From the NCBI RefSeq assembly GCF_000484535.1, contig NC_022600.1, positions 1,612,001 to 1,676,000 of the forward strand: a stretch of 64,000 bases of DNA, given 5' to 3'. Position 1 is the first letter of the stretch, and each line of letters begins with the position of its first letter. The stretch comes from Gloeobacter kilaueensis JS1. Its GTDB lineage: Bacteria > Cyanobacteriota > Cyanobacteriia > Gloeobacterales > Gloeobacteraceae. The translations under genes were made by a program, and so were the position numbers. The notes beneath the pieces are model-generated. The model was not told the DNA's origin and did not search any database. It saw only the letters and a program-made list of their open reading frames with translations. This document shows, piece by piece, positions 7,398-16,143 of this stretch.

Positions 7398-8975
7398 CTA
7401 GAGCGCAAAAGCGTCGAAGGCGACAACCGGCCCATCCGGATGCCCAGTATCGAAGGCGTAGCTGGTGATCGTGCCGTTCGCTGTCTCCAAGATGCTGAAG
7501 GCGGTGATCGTGTTGCTCGCCAGATAAGGCAGCGGCTGGCCGTGGGCGTCTGTGAGCGGGGCGAGCGTGGGCACCACCGGCTCAAGCCCGCCCGGATCGC
7601 CCGCCCGGCAGTAGTCCGCTTCGTCGGGCACATTCTCGCGCTCCGCTCCGCCTGTGTAGGCCCCGAAGGTGTTGCCGACGTTGGCCGTCTCAAGGTAGTG
7701 CGTCGCGCCGGAGTCGAAGCGATTCCACAGGTGGCTGTGGCCAAAGAGCACCAGCTGTACGCCGTGGGCCTCCAGCAGCGGCTTCAGATCGTTTAGCAGC
7801 TGGTCTTGGGCCTTTGGATAGCGGTAGCGCACGGCCTTGATCCGGCCCTGGTCGTCGCGGGTAATGTCAGCTACCGGATCACAAAAAGGCGGCACGATGT
7901 TGCCTCCCAGACCGTGCAGCGGATGGTGGAGCATCACGATCCGGTAGCGGGCGCGCCGAAATTCCGGCTTGAGCAGTTCTGTTTTGAGCCACTCGTACTG
8001 GAGGCTACCGGCGCAGACCGGTTCAAAGATAAATTCGCCGTGCCCCCAGTGCTGGGGCGAATCGAGCTGGGCTGGATCTTCGCTGTATTTGCCCTTTCGA
8101 TCCCGAAGGGGCGAGCGCCAGACCCGCGTCCCATAGAGGGCGATGAGCCGCACGTCGCCGAAGCTCAGCGCATAGTAGGGCGGTGCGCCGAAGAGCGTCT
8201 GGTAGCTCCAGCTGTTGTAGGTGTGGGCGATGAGCTGCGCCTCGGCAATGCCCAGAGCGCGAGCGGCCTCGACGGGCCGGGCACTGGCCAGGCTAAAAGC
8301 GGCCTGATCTGCCACTGCGCCCATCACCTCGTGGTTGCCGATGCAGGGAAAGATCGGGGCGTACTGCAGGAGCGCTCCGCCGCGATAGACCCTGCCTGCG
8401 AGGGCGTAGTGGGCGCGGCCCTGCAGGCAGGCAAAAAAGGCATTGCCCCGGTTGTCGTCGAACCACTCGCTGACCCGGTCGGGCACATTCACCAGATCCC
8501 CTGCAAAAAAGACGGCGTCCACCCGGCCCACGGTCTGCTCGACCTTCTGGAGATTGGCCGCCACCATCGGCAGGAGCTGATGATCGGAGGTGAGCAGGAT
8601 CTTGAGAGCACTCCCTGCCGCCGGGGCGGCCTTGAGGGCAAAGATGTCGCTGCTGGTGCGGCGGCCCTCGAAGTGGCTCACCACCCGGTAGGGCAGCACC
8701 TCCCCGGCATCGAGACCACGAACGATCGCCTCGTGCCGGTAGATAGGCCGGTAGCAAATCCGCTCATAAAGCTCGCCCTGGCCGTGCTGGCTACCGACGT
8801 GGGAGCGGCCATCCTCGCCCAGGGTTGACAACCGGCGGCTGGTGGCCGGAACCACCCGCTCCAGCCTGTGGCCCACGCGCACGCTATGGTCGCTGCCTGC
8901 CCCCTCGCTGAACCAGACGACTCGCACCGTCTTTGGCGTCGGCCACAGCAGCAGAGGATCGCTTAAATGGGCCAT
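7398..8975 (-). CDS. Metallophosphoesterase, purple-acid-phosphatase-like
   Basis: 525 residues from ATG 8975 (MAHLSDPLLLWPTP). An N-terminal fibronectin-like region (KTVRVVWFSEG) precedes a calcineurin-like domain with FFAGDLVN (GDxx), IGNHEVMG (GNHE), MLHHPLHG and LVLFGHSHLWNR (GHxH) metal motifs. It hydrolyses phosphoesters; the substrate is unknown. A hydrophobic LFCLPLFLAQV segment lies in frame just upstream, so an earlier non-ATG start giving a signal peptide is possible. Confidence 0.82.
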   Translation of the reverse strand: MAHLSDPLLLWPTPKTVRVVWFSEGAGSDHSVRVGHRLERVVPATSRRLSTLGEDGRSHVGSQHGQGELYERICYRPIYRHEAIVRGLDAGEVLPYRVVSHFEGRRTSSDIFALKAAPAAGSALKILLTSDHQLLPMVAANLQKVEQTVGRVDAVFFAGDLVNVPDRVSEWFDDNRGNAFFACLQGRAHYALAGRVYRGGALLQYAPIFPCIGNHEVMGAVADQAAFSLASARPVEAARALGIAEAQLIAHTYNSWSYQTLFGAPPYYALSFGDVRLIALYGTRVWRSPLRDRKGKYSEDPAQLDSPQHWGHGEFIFEPVCAGSLQYEWLKTELLKPEFRRARYRIVMLHHPLHGLGGNIVPPFCDPVADITRDDQGRIKAVRYRYPKAQDQLLNDLKPLLEAHGVQLVLFGHSHLWNRFDSGATHYLETANVGNTFGAYTGGAERENVPDEADYCRAGDPGGLEPVVPTLAPLTDAHGQPLPYLASNTITAFSILETANGTITSYAFDTGHPDGPVVAFDAFAL

Positions 8976-9401
8976 GACCTGGGCAAGAAACAGCGGTAAA
9001 CAGAATAAAGAAGCGGTCGTGGAACTCCAGACCGCCAGGAGCTTCGCTGTAGAGTCGTACAGCGAACCTGAGAAGCTATTGCGCTCTGTTGTTGTTGTAC
9101 CACAAAAGAACTGGATGCTCCGCTTTTGGAGCCCGCTGTCATCGATCGATTGGAAACTGGCTATTGCTGTCACAGCGCTCTGAAAATCTCATTTTTTTCA
9201 TGAATCTTGACGATTCCGGTTTTGGAATTTGACCATAATACAGAGGGAGATATTTGAGCGAGCAGAACGGCCCGGTTCTGTTCTTAATGCTGGCGTTTTT
9301 TGCAGTCGGTGGCGGCCTTTGATCGCAACCGATGCTGTGGTCGTGGGCGTTACGAAACGGGACGGTCCTGCTCGTTGTGATGAACCATTAGGAGAACCGC
9401 C
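8976..9401. other. Intergenic region upstream of phycobilisome linker
   Basis: No supported gene. AT-rich tracts at about 9181-9245 likely hold the linker promoter. TTGACG (9207) and CATAAT (9234) are present but their 21-base spacing is longer than ideal. If this is the promoter, the linker mRNA would have a leader of roughly 150 bases. Confidence 0.4.
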
Positions 9402-10235
9402 ATGAATGTGCTCACCGGCAGCAACCAGAGGGGCAGCAAGCTGTTCAAGGTCACGATCAACCCCACTCCGGCTGTCACCCACCACGAGTGGCCCAGCCTC
9501 GACACCTACGAGCCGAGCCAGAACAGCTACAGCCTCCTGGTCCCCCTGGACCGGCTTCTGTCCGAGATGACCCAGATCAAGAACAAGGGCGGCCGCATCG
9601 TCGAGATCGTCGCAGCGGATGTGGCGGCGACGACCGACCAGAGCACGGTGGTCTTTGAGTCGGCTGCCCGGCCAGTGGTAACGACCCTGTGGTCTAAAGC
9701 TTCCGAGCAGGATGTCCAGGCGGTGATCACCGCCGCCTACAAGCAGGTATTCGGCAATACCTACGTCCTCGAAAGCGAAAGGCTCGTCTCCGCCGAGTCG
9801 CTGCTGCGCAACCGCTCGATCAGCGTCCGCGACTTTGTCCGCTTTCTGGCCAAATCGGACCTCTATAAAGAGCGCTTCTTCTCCTGCACCTCCAACAACC
9901 GCTTCATCGAGTTGAACTTCAAGCACCTGCTAGGCCGCGCTCCCTACAACCAGTCGGAGATCGTCGAGCACCTCGACCGCTATCAGGCCCAGGGCTACGA
10001 AGCTGAGATCGACTCGTACATCGACAGCGACGAGTACAGTGCCGCCTTCGGTGACACGATCGTGCCCTACTATCGCGGTTTTAAATCCCAAAACGGCCAG
10101 ACGATCGCCGGCTTTGAGCGGATGTTCCGCCTCTATCGGGGCGACGCCGGTAGCGACACCAACTTGAACCAGACCGGCCAGGTGCGCCGGGTCGATCCCA
10201 AAAAATTGCTGCGCTCCGGTCGCGGCATCGTCTAA
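9402..10235 (+). CDS. Phycobilisome linker polypeptide with N-terminal CpcD-like domain
   Basis: 277 residues. Residues about 12-70 (KLFKVTIN, then [18 protein letters not shown] and GGRIVEIV) resemble the small CpcD/FNR linker fold. Residues about 100-250 form a PBS-linker domain ([63 protein letters not shown]). Linkers organise phycobiliprotein discs in the antenna rods. In canonical rod linkers the CpcD domain is C-terminal, so the order is reversed here. The ATG follows AGGAGAAC. Single gene, no phycobiliprotein subunit nearby. Confidence 0.88.
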   Translation: MNVLTGSNQRGSKLFKVTINPTPAVTHHEWPSLDTYEPSQNSYSLLVPLDRLLSEMTQIKNKGGRIVEIVAADVAATTDQSTVVFESAARPVVTTLWSKASEQDVQAVITAAYKQVFGNTYVLESERLVSAESLLRNRSISVRDFVRFLAKSDLYKERFFSCTSNNRFIELNFKHLLGRAPYNQSEIVEHLDRYQAQGYEAEIDSYIDSDEYSAAFGDTIVPYYRGFKSQNGQTIAGFERMFRLYRGDAGSDTNLNQTGQVRRVDPKKLLRSGRGIV

Positions 10236-10244
10236 AACCTGCCG

Positions 10245-10280
10245 GCACCGGTCTTTCTCCTCCTTGTGAAGGACCGGTGC
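10245..10280 (+). terminator. Stem-loop after linker gene
   Basis: GCACCGGTCTTT (10245-10256) pairs with AAGGACCGGTGC (10269-10280) over 12 positions with one mismatch and a 12-base loop, starting 9 bases after the linker stop. No T-run follows, so it may be a 3'-stabilising hairpin rather than a classical terminator. Confidence 0.55.
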
Positions 10281-10609
10281 GTCAGTACTGTCGGGGGTTG
10301 ACTTGACTAAGAAGCCAATGTAAACTTTGGCTTGATATTCCTTAATAGTTATTAACAGTAGGCAGATGGATAAACTCGGCTTGCTTTCGGCTGGCGCGCC
10401 TGCTTCGGTGGGCTTCCTGGCAGCGTGGGTGGCGATTGCATCGAGGAGCGCCGGTTGCCGGCGCAGATAAAGACGCCAGACGGACCGGTAGCGGGCTTTT
10501 CGACAGGGCAGTTTTTTGGAGCCATTGTCTAACTGTCTATGCCAGGACTGCAGAATGCGTCTGTATTCTGTTTCTATCTTCGACGGAGAAAGTCACAGGA
10601 GCGAAGGCT
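10281..10609. other. Intergenic region with a possible small ORF
   Basis: Between the linker hairpin and the next gene. It begins AT-rich (about 10300-10360) and turns GC-rich. A 34-codon ORF at 10366-10470 is the only coding candidate. A CGCCGG-TTG-CCGGCG hairpin lies at 10449-10463. Confidence 0.4.
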
Positions 10610-11083
10610 GTGGATAGATCCTTGAGATGCCGGATGCTACTCTCCCACAGTTTCGATATTCCCGAAGAAATTGTCGTCAGGCTACGCCCTGAAGCGATTG
10701 CCAGAATTTTTATCGATAGCCTCAGTTTATTTGCGGATATCGATTGCCGATTCCTTGAAAATAGCCCTTACTGGCTACTGGAAATTCTGTTCCCGATCGC
10801 CGAAATTTCACCCGAGCAGATCGGGCAACTCTGCGCCAAAGCGCTCGTTCAAAGGCGAACCGAACAGCAAGCGGGTGGCTGGCTGCGCTCGGATGTCCTT
10901 GTACTCGGGGTTCTACGCACCAATCCGACAAGAAGCAGTTCCCCAGACGCCCTGCAGCCGGGCAACTGGGGAGTGGACATCGTCGAGACAGCTTCGAGCG
11001 AGCAATTTCTCAAGGCGATTGGCTGGGAGGCCAAGATTGCCCAGCAACCGGCTGACGCCTTCTTCAAGCTCGTGGTGAGCTAA
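10610..11083 (+). CDS. Hypothetical protein
   Basis: 157 residues from GTG 10610, chosen because AGGAG sits 8 bases upstream; ATG 10634 is an alternative without a clear ribosome site. The protein is soluble-looking with no signal peptide. It has an acidic, hydrophobic N-terminal half (IPEEIVVRL, IFIDSLSLFADIDC) and a C-terminal part ending in ADAFFKLVVS. I recognise no family. It faces the BlaR1-like gene, with 6 bases between the two ends. Confidence 0.65.
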   Translation: MDRSLRCRMLLSHSFDIPEEIVVRLRPEAIARIFIDSLSLFADIDCRFLENSPYWLLEILFPIAEISPEQIGQLCAKALVQRRTEQQAGGWLRSDVLVLGVLRTNPTRSSSPDALQPGNWGVDIVETASSEQFLKAIGWEAKIAQQPADAFFKLVVS

Positions 11084-11089
11084 AACCAC

Positions 11090-13048
11090 TCAGGGATTTT
11101 TGTCCGGCGGCTCGGGTGGTTCGGGCGGATTGGCGGGTGCGTCGATGGTAACGTCAGGCAGTTGGATGTCGATATCCGGTACAGAGATGCTCGCATCGGC
11201 GGCTTCGAGGGCGCGCAGGGCGTAAAGGCGCAGCTTGGCGTCCGGGTCGTTTCTGGCGATACTTACCAGCTTCTGGAGGGCCAGTTTGCTATCGGATCTG
11301 GCGAGGGCGCGCAGGAGGGTCCGGCGCTGGCTGATGTCACTGGTGCTGTCGTAGAGGTTCACGAGAGTCTGCACACTCGCCTCGGTACGCATCCGAACGA
11401 TCGCCCGCAGTGCCTCCTGGCGCACCGCTGCGTCCGGGTCGCGGCGGACGATGTCAGCAAGCAGAGCCAGCCGCTCAGCGTCGCTGAGGGCCGATTTCGG
11501 CGGGTTGTGGGGGCGGGCTTTTGCCACGTCTACGACCGGCATGACATCTTTAAGGTTGCGCAGCACCCGGTCTTTGATCTCCAGGCCAAGGTCCTTGAAC
11601 TTCATTGCGGCGGCCACGCTATCGCGGATCGTGTCTTGCTGGTCTTTGAGGGTGTCCTTCAATTGCTGAGCGTCAAAGACCATCTGCCTGTGGCCGTCGC
11701 CGTCGGTGATCGTGATTGTCCCCTGGGGGGCGGTGTCCGCCTGGGCGAGGCGCGGTAGGAGCGGATGGCGGACCGGAGTGGGCGGCACCGGTGGCTGGGG
11801 CGGATGGGGGGGACGCGCTGTTTTTGCAACGGGCGCAACCGGGGGCTGGGCAGGCTGGGGAGCGGCGGGGGGAGTACTGGCAGCGGGTACCGTCGCCGGA
11901 GTCACAACCGTCACTGCCTCCGGCTCGACAGGCAGACCCAGCCGCACCGGTACGGCGATTACGGGCGAGTGGCTGCTGATGACGGCCATCAGGGCGAGGG
12001 CAAAAAGCGCAACGGCCAGATTGGCCTTCCGCAGGTGGGGGCTCGCTGGACGGCGGCTGTCGAGCAGCAGAGTCACCCGATAGGCGATCTGCCTGCCGAT
12101 CGAAAGGCTGCCCGCCGCTGCCTGGGGAGCGTGGGCGAGCAATTCTACCAGCCGGGCAAGGCACTCGGCGTAGGGACGGGCTTTGCCGGTAACCGCCACC
12201 ACCCAGTCGTCGCAGGCGATCTCGCGCTCGCTTGCCAGCTGCCCACCGATCAGGCGCACCGCCGGATGATAGAAAAAGACCGCCTCGATGAGCCGCTGAG
12301 CGAGGTTGCTCCAGTCGTCCCAGCGCCGCAGGTGGGCCAGCTCGTGCAGGCCGACTTGATCGAACTGCGCTTCGCTCAACTGGTGGGCCAGTTGCTCAGG
12401 AATGAGAATCACCGGCTCGAACAGTCCCACCGCCACCGGCACCTGGATATCGGCGCAACTGCCCAGGCGGATCCTCCGGCGGCTGTGGCCGTAGTCCAAC
12501 CAGTGGGCGAGCCGTGCCTGGTGGCGCGCCGGCAGCGGCCTCATGGCCCGCTTGAGCCGGCCCAGCTGCCAGTAGGCGATGAGCACCCGGCTCAACATCG
12601 CCACCGCCCCGCCCAGCCACAGACCGAGTAAGACCAGCGGCCAGTCGCCGCCCGGCAGCGGCCAGGCTACCTGATGCTGTGGGAGGTGCGGAGAGTGAAT
12701 TGCGCTTTTGGCAGACGCTGGCCGGGCGGATGGTGTTCTTGAACTGTGGGCGCGGGCCAGCCGGGGCGCACGCACGACCACCCCCGGCAATTCAAAGATG
12801 AGCACTCGCGGACGGGCATGGAAGTCTGCTGTGAGTGGCGGCTGTGAGGCAACCTGCAGGTGGGTCCAGGGCAGCCAGAGCATTAAAAGCAACGTCGCCC
12901 ACCAGATGGCAAAGCGGGTGGTGGCGTTAATCCGGCGCTGCAACATCCGCAAGCTGACCCAGACAAGGCCGGCCAGCAGGCTGCCCTGCCACAGACCATT
13001 AATCAGCCCTTCGACCAGTTGGGCTGCAATCGGCTCAAAGCTGTTCAC
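11090..13048 (-). CDS. BlaR1-like M56 membrane metallopeptidase with HEAT repeats
   Basis: 652 residues from GTG 13048, which has GGAGG 6 bases upstream and overlaps blaI-like by 14 bases; ATG 13066 lacks a ribosome site. N-terminal membrane helices lead to an M56 peptidase domain with the zinc motif HELAH near residue 235 and downstream SEREIACDDWVV. After a membrane helix (about residue 350) comes a long Pro/Ala-rich spacer. The C-terminal region has HEAT-like repeats (DPDAAVRQEALRAIVRM, DPDAKLRLYALRALEAA) and ends in a Pro-Glu tail. Classical BlaR1 carries a penicillin-binding sensor there; this one does not. It probably cleaves or inactivates the adjacent repressor on a signal sensed differently. 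Confidence 0.87.
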   Translation of the reverse strand: MNSFEPIAAQLVEGLINGLWQGSLLAGLVWVSLRMLQRRINATTRFAIWWATLLLMLWLPWTHLQVASQPPLTADFHARPRVLIFELPGVVVRAPRLARAHSSRTPSARPASAKSAIHSPHLPQHQVAWPLPGGDWPLVLLGLWLGGAVAMLSRVLIAYWQLGRLKRAMRPLPARHQARLAHWLDYGHSRRRIRLGSCADIQVPVAVGLFEPVILIPEQLAHQLSEAQFDQVGLHELAHLRRWDDWSNLAQRLIEAVFFYHPAVRLIGGQLASEREIACDDWVVAVTGKARPYAECLARLVELLAHAPQAAAGSLSIGRQIAYRVTLLLDSRRPASPHLRKANLAVALFALALMAVISSHSPVIAVPVRLGLPVEPEAVTVVTPATVPAASTPPAAPQPAQPPVAPVAKTARPPHPPQPPVPPTPVRHPLLPRLAQADTAPQGTITITDGDGHRQMVFDAQQLKDTLKDQQDTIRDSVAAAMKFKDLGLEIKDRVLRNLKDVMPVVDVAKARPHNPPKSALSDAERLALLADIVRRDPDAAVRQEALRAIVRMRTEASVQTLVNLYDSTSDISQRRTLLRALARSDSKLALQKLVSIARNDPDAKLRLYALRALEAADASISVPDIDIQLPDVTIDAPANPPEPPEPPDKNP

Positions 13049-13433
13049 TGCCGTCCTCCTGTGCATTTTTGATCATCGCTTTCAAGCGCTCCAACTCGTC
13101 CGCATCGATCGCTTCGTTTTCGAGAATATTGAGCATCAGCAACTCCGGCGAGTTGTTGAAAAAACGGCTCACCACGTACTGCACCGCGCTGCGCCGCGCC
13201 TGGTTGCGGTCGATGAGCGGATGGTAGACGTAAGCCCTGCCTTCCTCGGTGTGGCGGACGTACCCCTTCTGTTCGAGAATGCGCATGGTCGTGAGCACCG
13301 TGCTGTAGGCGAGGGCGAGGCGCTTGGGCAGTGCCTCGACCACCTCCGCCACCGTGGCCTCCCCCCGCTGCCACAGCACCTCCATCAGCCGCAACTCTGC
13401 CTCGGTCAACGTCGGCGACTTCTTTCTGGCCAC
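13035..13433 (-). CDS. BlaI/MecI-family transcriptional repressor
   Basis: 132 residues, winged helix. TEAELRLMEVLWQRGEATV and AYSTVLTTMRILEQKGYV are the family DNA-binding and wing segments. A C-terminal dimerisation helix bundle (SRFFNNSPELLMLNILE) contains the Asn-rich region cut in BlaI. GTG start with AGGAGGAG upstream. It is followed by the M56 peptidase with overlapping ends, the standard repressor-antirepressor layout. Confidence 0.9.
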   Translation of the reverse strand: MARKKSPTLTEAELRLMEVLWQRGEATVAEVVEALPKRLALAYSTVLTTMRILEQKGYVRHTEEGRAYVYHPLIDRNQARRSAVQYVVSRFFNNSPELLMLNILENEAIDADELERLKAMIKNAQEDGSEQL

Positions 13434-13507
13434 AAGTGCTCCTCCTGCTCACTATTAAAAAATTCGTAGACCCCTGCCGTCAGCCTACCGGAGCGCCGCT
13501 TTTTCTG

Positions 13508-13531
13508 TCAACTAAATAATTAATAGATTGA
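13508..13531. promoter_or_regulatory. AT-rich imperfect palindrome between blaI-like and PilP-like genes
   Basis: TCAA at 13508 and TTGA ending at 13531 flank an AT-rich imperfect dyad (CTAAATAATTAATAG) in an otherwise GC-rich region. It lies in the divergent promoter region of the BlaI-family repressor, where an autoregulatory operator is expected. It does not match the classical TACA/TGTA box. Confidence 0.3.
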
Positions 13532-13567
13532 AGGCTGGATCGATCTTCAAGCCGCAGGTGCGAGCCG

Positions 13568-13587
13568 ATGCGCTATGCTACGGGCGA
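13568..13587 (+). promoter_or_regulatory. -10-like promoter motif
   Basis: GATGCGC-TATGCT-ACGGGCG. The same pattern (GATGCGC-TACGAT-ACGGGCG) precedes the UDP-glucuronate decarboxylase gene at 45690-45708. With the -10 box at 13574-13579, transcription would start near 13586, so the next gene would start at ATG 13608 rather than 13575. Confidence 0.45.
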
Positions 13588-13607
13588 ACCAGGACCACAG
13601 GCTTGTT

Positions 13608-14513
13608 ATGGACGTTCGATCGACTGCGCCCGGTGCCAGCTTGCGAGGTGAGCTGCCGCTGGAAGCCTGTTTGAGTCGGCAGCAACCGCTTGCTGTGCGG
13701 AGCCGATCGCCAATACCCGCCAGGGCAAAGCGGCGCTCCCTGACGTTCTGGGGGCTGCCTCTGGGGGCAGTGGCCCTCACGGCGGCAGGTGGCATGGGCA
13801 CCGGTGCCGGGGTGATGGCGTTGCTGTTGCCGCCTGTACCGCCGCAGCCGACAGTAGCGATCAAAGGACAACCTGCTGCGGCCCCCGCCCTTGCGGAGCG
13901 GACTCCCGTCCTGCTCCCGACGGCTGATCCCCGGCCCATCGTCGCCGAAGTGCTCGCCGCCGGTGGTCGCAGCGATCCGTTTGTTGCCACCGACGCTCCG
14001 CAGGCGGTGGCTCTGCCTGCCCTGGCTCCTGCTGTTCCCCCGGAGGGGAGTGAACTTGCCAGTCTGGTTCGCCCATCGCAGGCAATGGCGCTTTTGCCGG
14101 CGGTGCCGACGGGTGCTGCGCCCCACATCCTGCCGCCGCCGGCGCTGGTCAGCAGGTTGCTGCCCCTTTCGACCACCGCTGAGGCACCGGGTCCGCTCGC
14201 AGCGCTCCCGCCCGCCCCAGCCGCGATTGTTGTCGCCCCGCCCGCCGCCGTGGACAGCGCCGTGAGTCCCAGCCTGGTGGCCATCGCTGCTCCCGAAGCT
14301 GCACAGGCAGGCGACCTCTCAAGCTGGCAGCTGGTCGGCACTGCCCTTTCTGGTTCCAATCGCATTGCCCTGCTGCACACCGGCGGCAGTGAGAGTACCG
14401 TCTCGGTCAGCGAAGGGCAGACGGTGGCGGGCTGGCTGGTAAAAGCGATCGACGAAGAGCGCATCGTGCTCGTCCAGAACGATCAGCAACACATTCTAAA
14501 AATCGGTGGCTGA
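13608..14513 (+). CDS. PilP/GspC-like inner-membrane protein
   Basis: 301 residues from ATG 13608 (13575 is in frame but overlaps the promoter motif). A basic N-terminus leads to one membrane helix (LPLGAVALTAAGGMGTGAGVMALLL). A long Ala/Pro-rich periplasmic region includes a GRSDPFVA motif. The C-terminal roughly 65 residues (WQLVGTALSGSNRIALLH, SVSEGQTVAGWLVKAI, ERIVLVQNDQQHILKI) resemble the HR domain of PilP or GspC, which docks to a secretin or pilus scaffold. Stop and next start overlap (TGATG). No other pilus or secretion genes are adjacent, so the role is inferred from shape only. Confidence 0.7.
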   Translation: MDVRSTAPGASLRGELPLEACLSRQQPLAVRSRSPIPARAKRRSLTFWGLPLGAVALTAAGGMGTGAGVMALLLPPVPPQPTVAIKGQPAAAPALAERTPVLLPTADPRPIVAEVLAAGGRSDPFVATDAPQAVALPALAPAVPPEGSELASLVRPSQAMALLPAVPTGAAPHILPPPALVSRLLPLSTTAEAPGPLAALPPAPAAIVVAPPAAVDSAVSPSLVAIAAPEAAQAGDLSSWQLVGTALSGSNRIALLHTGGSESTVSVSEGQTVAGWLVKAIDEERIVLVQNDQQHILKIGG

Positions 14514-15421
14514 TGGGCAGGCGCACTGGCTTTGCCCTGCTGGTTCTACTGCTCATCGGGGTCGGAGCGCTCAGGGCCGAAGACAGCGTTGATTCTTCGA
14601 CTACCGAGACGGTGCGCGTCTTTCCAGATAACCCCCTGCCGGGCAATACCCTGCAAATCGTGACCCGCAATCAGGTGGCGGTGCGCTTTGAAGAACACGA
14701 CTTTCCCAGTTTCCCGATCGCCACAGGCGAATGGCGCGCTCTGGTGCCGCTCTCGGCGCTGATGCACCCGAGGGAGTATCCCCTGGAGGTTCTTTCTGGC
14801 CCCAATACCTGGACGATCCCGCTTAGAGTAGCGCCGCGCCGCTTTGGGCTGCAGCGCATTTCACTGTCGGCTGGCCGTGCTGCGCTCGAAGCCACCCCGA
14901 CCGAGGAGGAGGCGATCGGCAGCGCCCTGCGCACCTTGAGCCCCGAACAGTTCTGGCAACTGCCCTTTCGGCGACCGAGCGGTGGCCGGATCTCGAGTGG
15001 CTTCGGCCTGAGGCGCACCTACAACGGCGTCCTTGAGCAGAACTACTACCATCGCGGCTACGACTTTGCCGCTCCGCAGGGGGCGGGCGTCATCGCCCCC
15101 GCCGCCGGTCGCGTCGTGCTCGTCGGTACGACCCAGCGCGGCTTTCGCCTTCACGGCAACACCCTCGTCCTCGACCACGGCCAGGGGGTGACGAGCATCT
15201 ACATTCACCTGTCGCGCATCCTGGTGCGCCGGGGAGAAATGGTCAAAGCCGGTCAGCGCATTGCCCTGGTCGGCAGCAGTGGCCGGGCCACCGGAGCGCA
15301 CCTGCACTGGGGCATCTACGCCCACGGCGTCGCCATCGATCCGGCGGACTGGCTGGCGGGGCGCATCTGTTGCCGGGCTTCCGGCAATTCTTCCGCCGCT
15401 GCGGCTGAAAGTGCTTCATAA
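14513..15421 (+). CDS. M23-family (LytM-type) peptidase, exported
   Basis: 302 residues with a signal peptide (residues 1-22). The middle region probably stabilises the fold. The C-terminal domain holds the zinc motifs NYYHRGYDFAAP (HxxxD) and GAHLHWG (HxH), with ISSGFGLRR and GHG-like surroundings. Members cut peptidoglycan cross-links or act as envelope scaffolds. Translationally coupled to the PilP/GspC-like gene upstream, so both may act at the envelope. Confidence 0.88.
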   Translation: MGRRTGFALLVLLLIGVGALRAEDSVDSSTTETVRVFPDNPLPGNTLQIVTRNQVAVRFEEHDFPSFPIATGEWRALVPLSALMHPREYPLEVLSGPNTWTIPLRVAPRRFGLQRISLSAGRAALEATPTEEEAIGSALRTLSPEQFWQLPFRRPSGGRISSGFGLRRTYNGVLEQNYYHRGYDFAAPQGAGVIAPAAGRVVLVGTTQRGFRLHGNTLVLDHGQGVTSIYIHLSRILVRRGEMVKAGQRIALVGSSGRATGAHLHWGIYAHGVAIDPADWLAGRICCRASGNSSAAAAESAS

Positions 15422-15429
15422 TTCTTTGT

Positions 15430-16143
15430 ATGCAGGTTTCCGTTTTTCACACGCCCGAACTGGTTCCCGAGGGCCGGCCCGCCTGTGCTGTCGCCATCGA
15501 CGTGCTGCGCGCCACCTCCACGATCGCCACAGCCCTCGCCAATGGGGCGGCGGCGGTCCACGTCTTCGCCGATCTCAAGACACTCGATGCCGCTGCCAAC
15601 CATTACCCGCAAGACCAGGTGCTGCGCGGCGGTGAACGCGACGGCAAACAGGTCGAAGGTTTTGATTTTGGCAACTCGCCCTTTTTTTGCACCAGGGAGC
15701 GGGTAGCAGACCGGCACATCTTCATGAGCACGACCAACGGCACGCGCACCCTCCAGCGCATCAGCCACGCGCCGGTGGTGCTCACCGCCGCTTTGATCAA
15801 CGTCGCTTACGTGGCCGAATTTATCCGTGCCCAGGCGTTTGAGACCGTCTGGCTGGTGGGCTCCGGCTGGCAGGGCAGCTTTTCGCTGGAGGACACTGCC
15901 TGCGCCGGTGCCCTCGTCGAGCAGTTGGGCGGGGCGGCCAACGACGAGGCAGTGGCGGCGGCAGCCCTCTTCGACAGCTGGCAGGACGACCTGGTCGAAT
16001 TGTTCGAAAAGGCCAGCCACGGCCAGCGTCTGCTCAAACTCGGCCTGCTCGACGACATCGTCTACTGTGCGACGGCCAACTCGGTGCGCTCTCTGCCCTG
16101 CCAGCGGGAGCCGGGGGTTCTGGTGCAGGGGCTCACCGGATGA
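15430..16143 (+). CDS. comB: 2-phosphosulfolactate phosphatase family protein (ComB)
   Basis: 237 residues. The family signatures AIDVLRATSTIATAL and GERDGKQVEGFDFGNSP are clear, with FMSTTNGTRTL and LVGSGWQGSFSLEDTACAG further on. In methanogens ComB dephosphorylates 2-phosphosulfolactate for coenzyme M. Cyanobacterial homologues are common but their substrate is unsettled. It starts 8 bases after the M23 gene and overlaps the next by 4 (ATGA). Confidence 0.92.
   Translation: MQVSVFHTPELVPEGRPACAVAIDVLRATSTIATALANGAAAVHVFADLKTLDAAANHYPQDQVLRGGERDGKQVEGFDFGNSPFFCTRERVADRHIFMSTTNGTRTLQRISHAPVVLTAALINVAYVAEFIRAQAFETVWLVGSGWQGSFSLEDTACAGALVEQLGGAANDEAVAAAALFDSWQDDLVELFEKASHGQRLLKLGLLDDIVYCATANSVRSLPCQREPGVLVQGLTG

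Noticed and set aside
6617-7468. 283-codon plus-strand frame opposite map
   Set aside because: Mirror frame of methionine aminopeptidase caused by high GC; no start signal.
7806-8828. 340-codon plus-strand frame opposite the phosphoesterase
   Set aside because: The phosphoesterase carries all metal motifs; this frame has none.
9198-9926. 242-codon minus-strand frame opposite the phycobilisome linker
   Set aside because: Low-complexity translation over a strongly supported gene.
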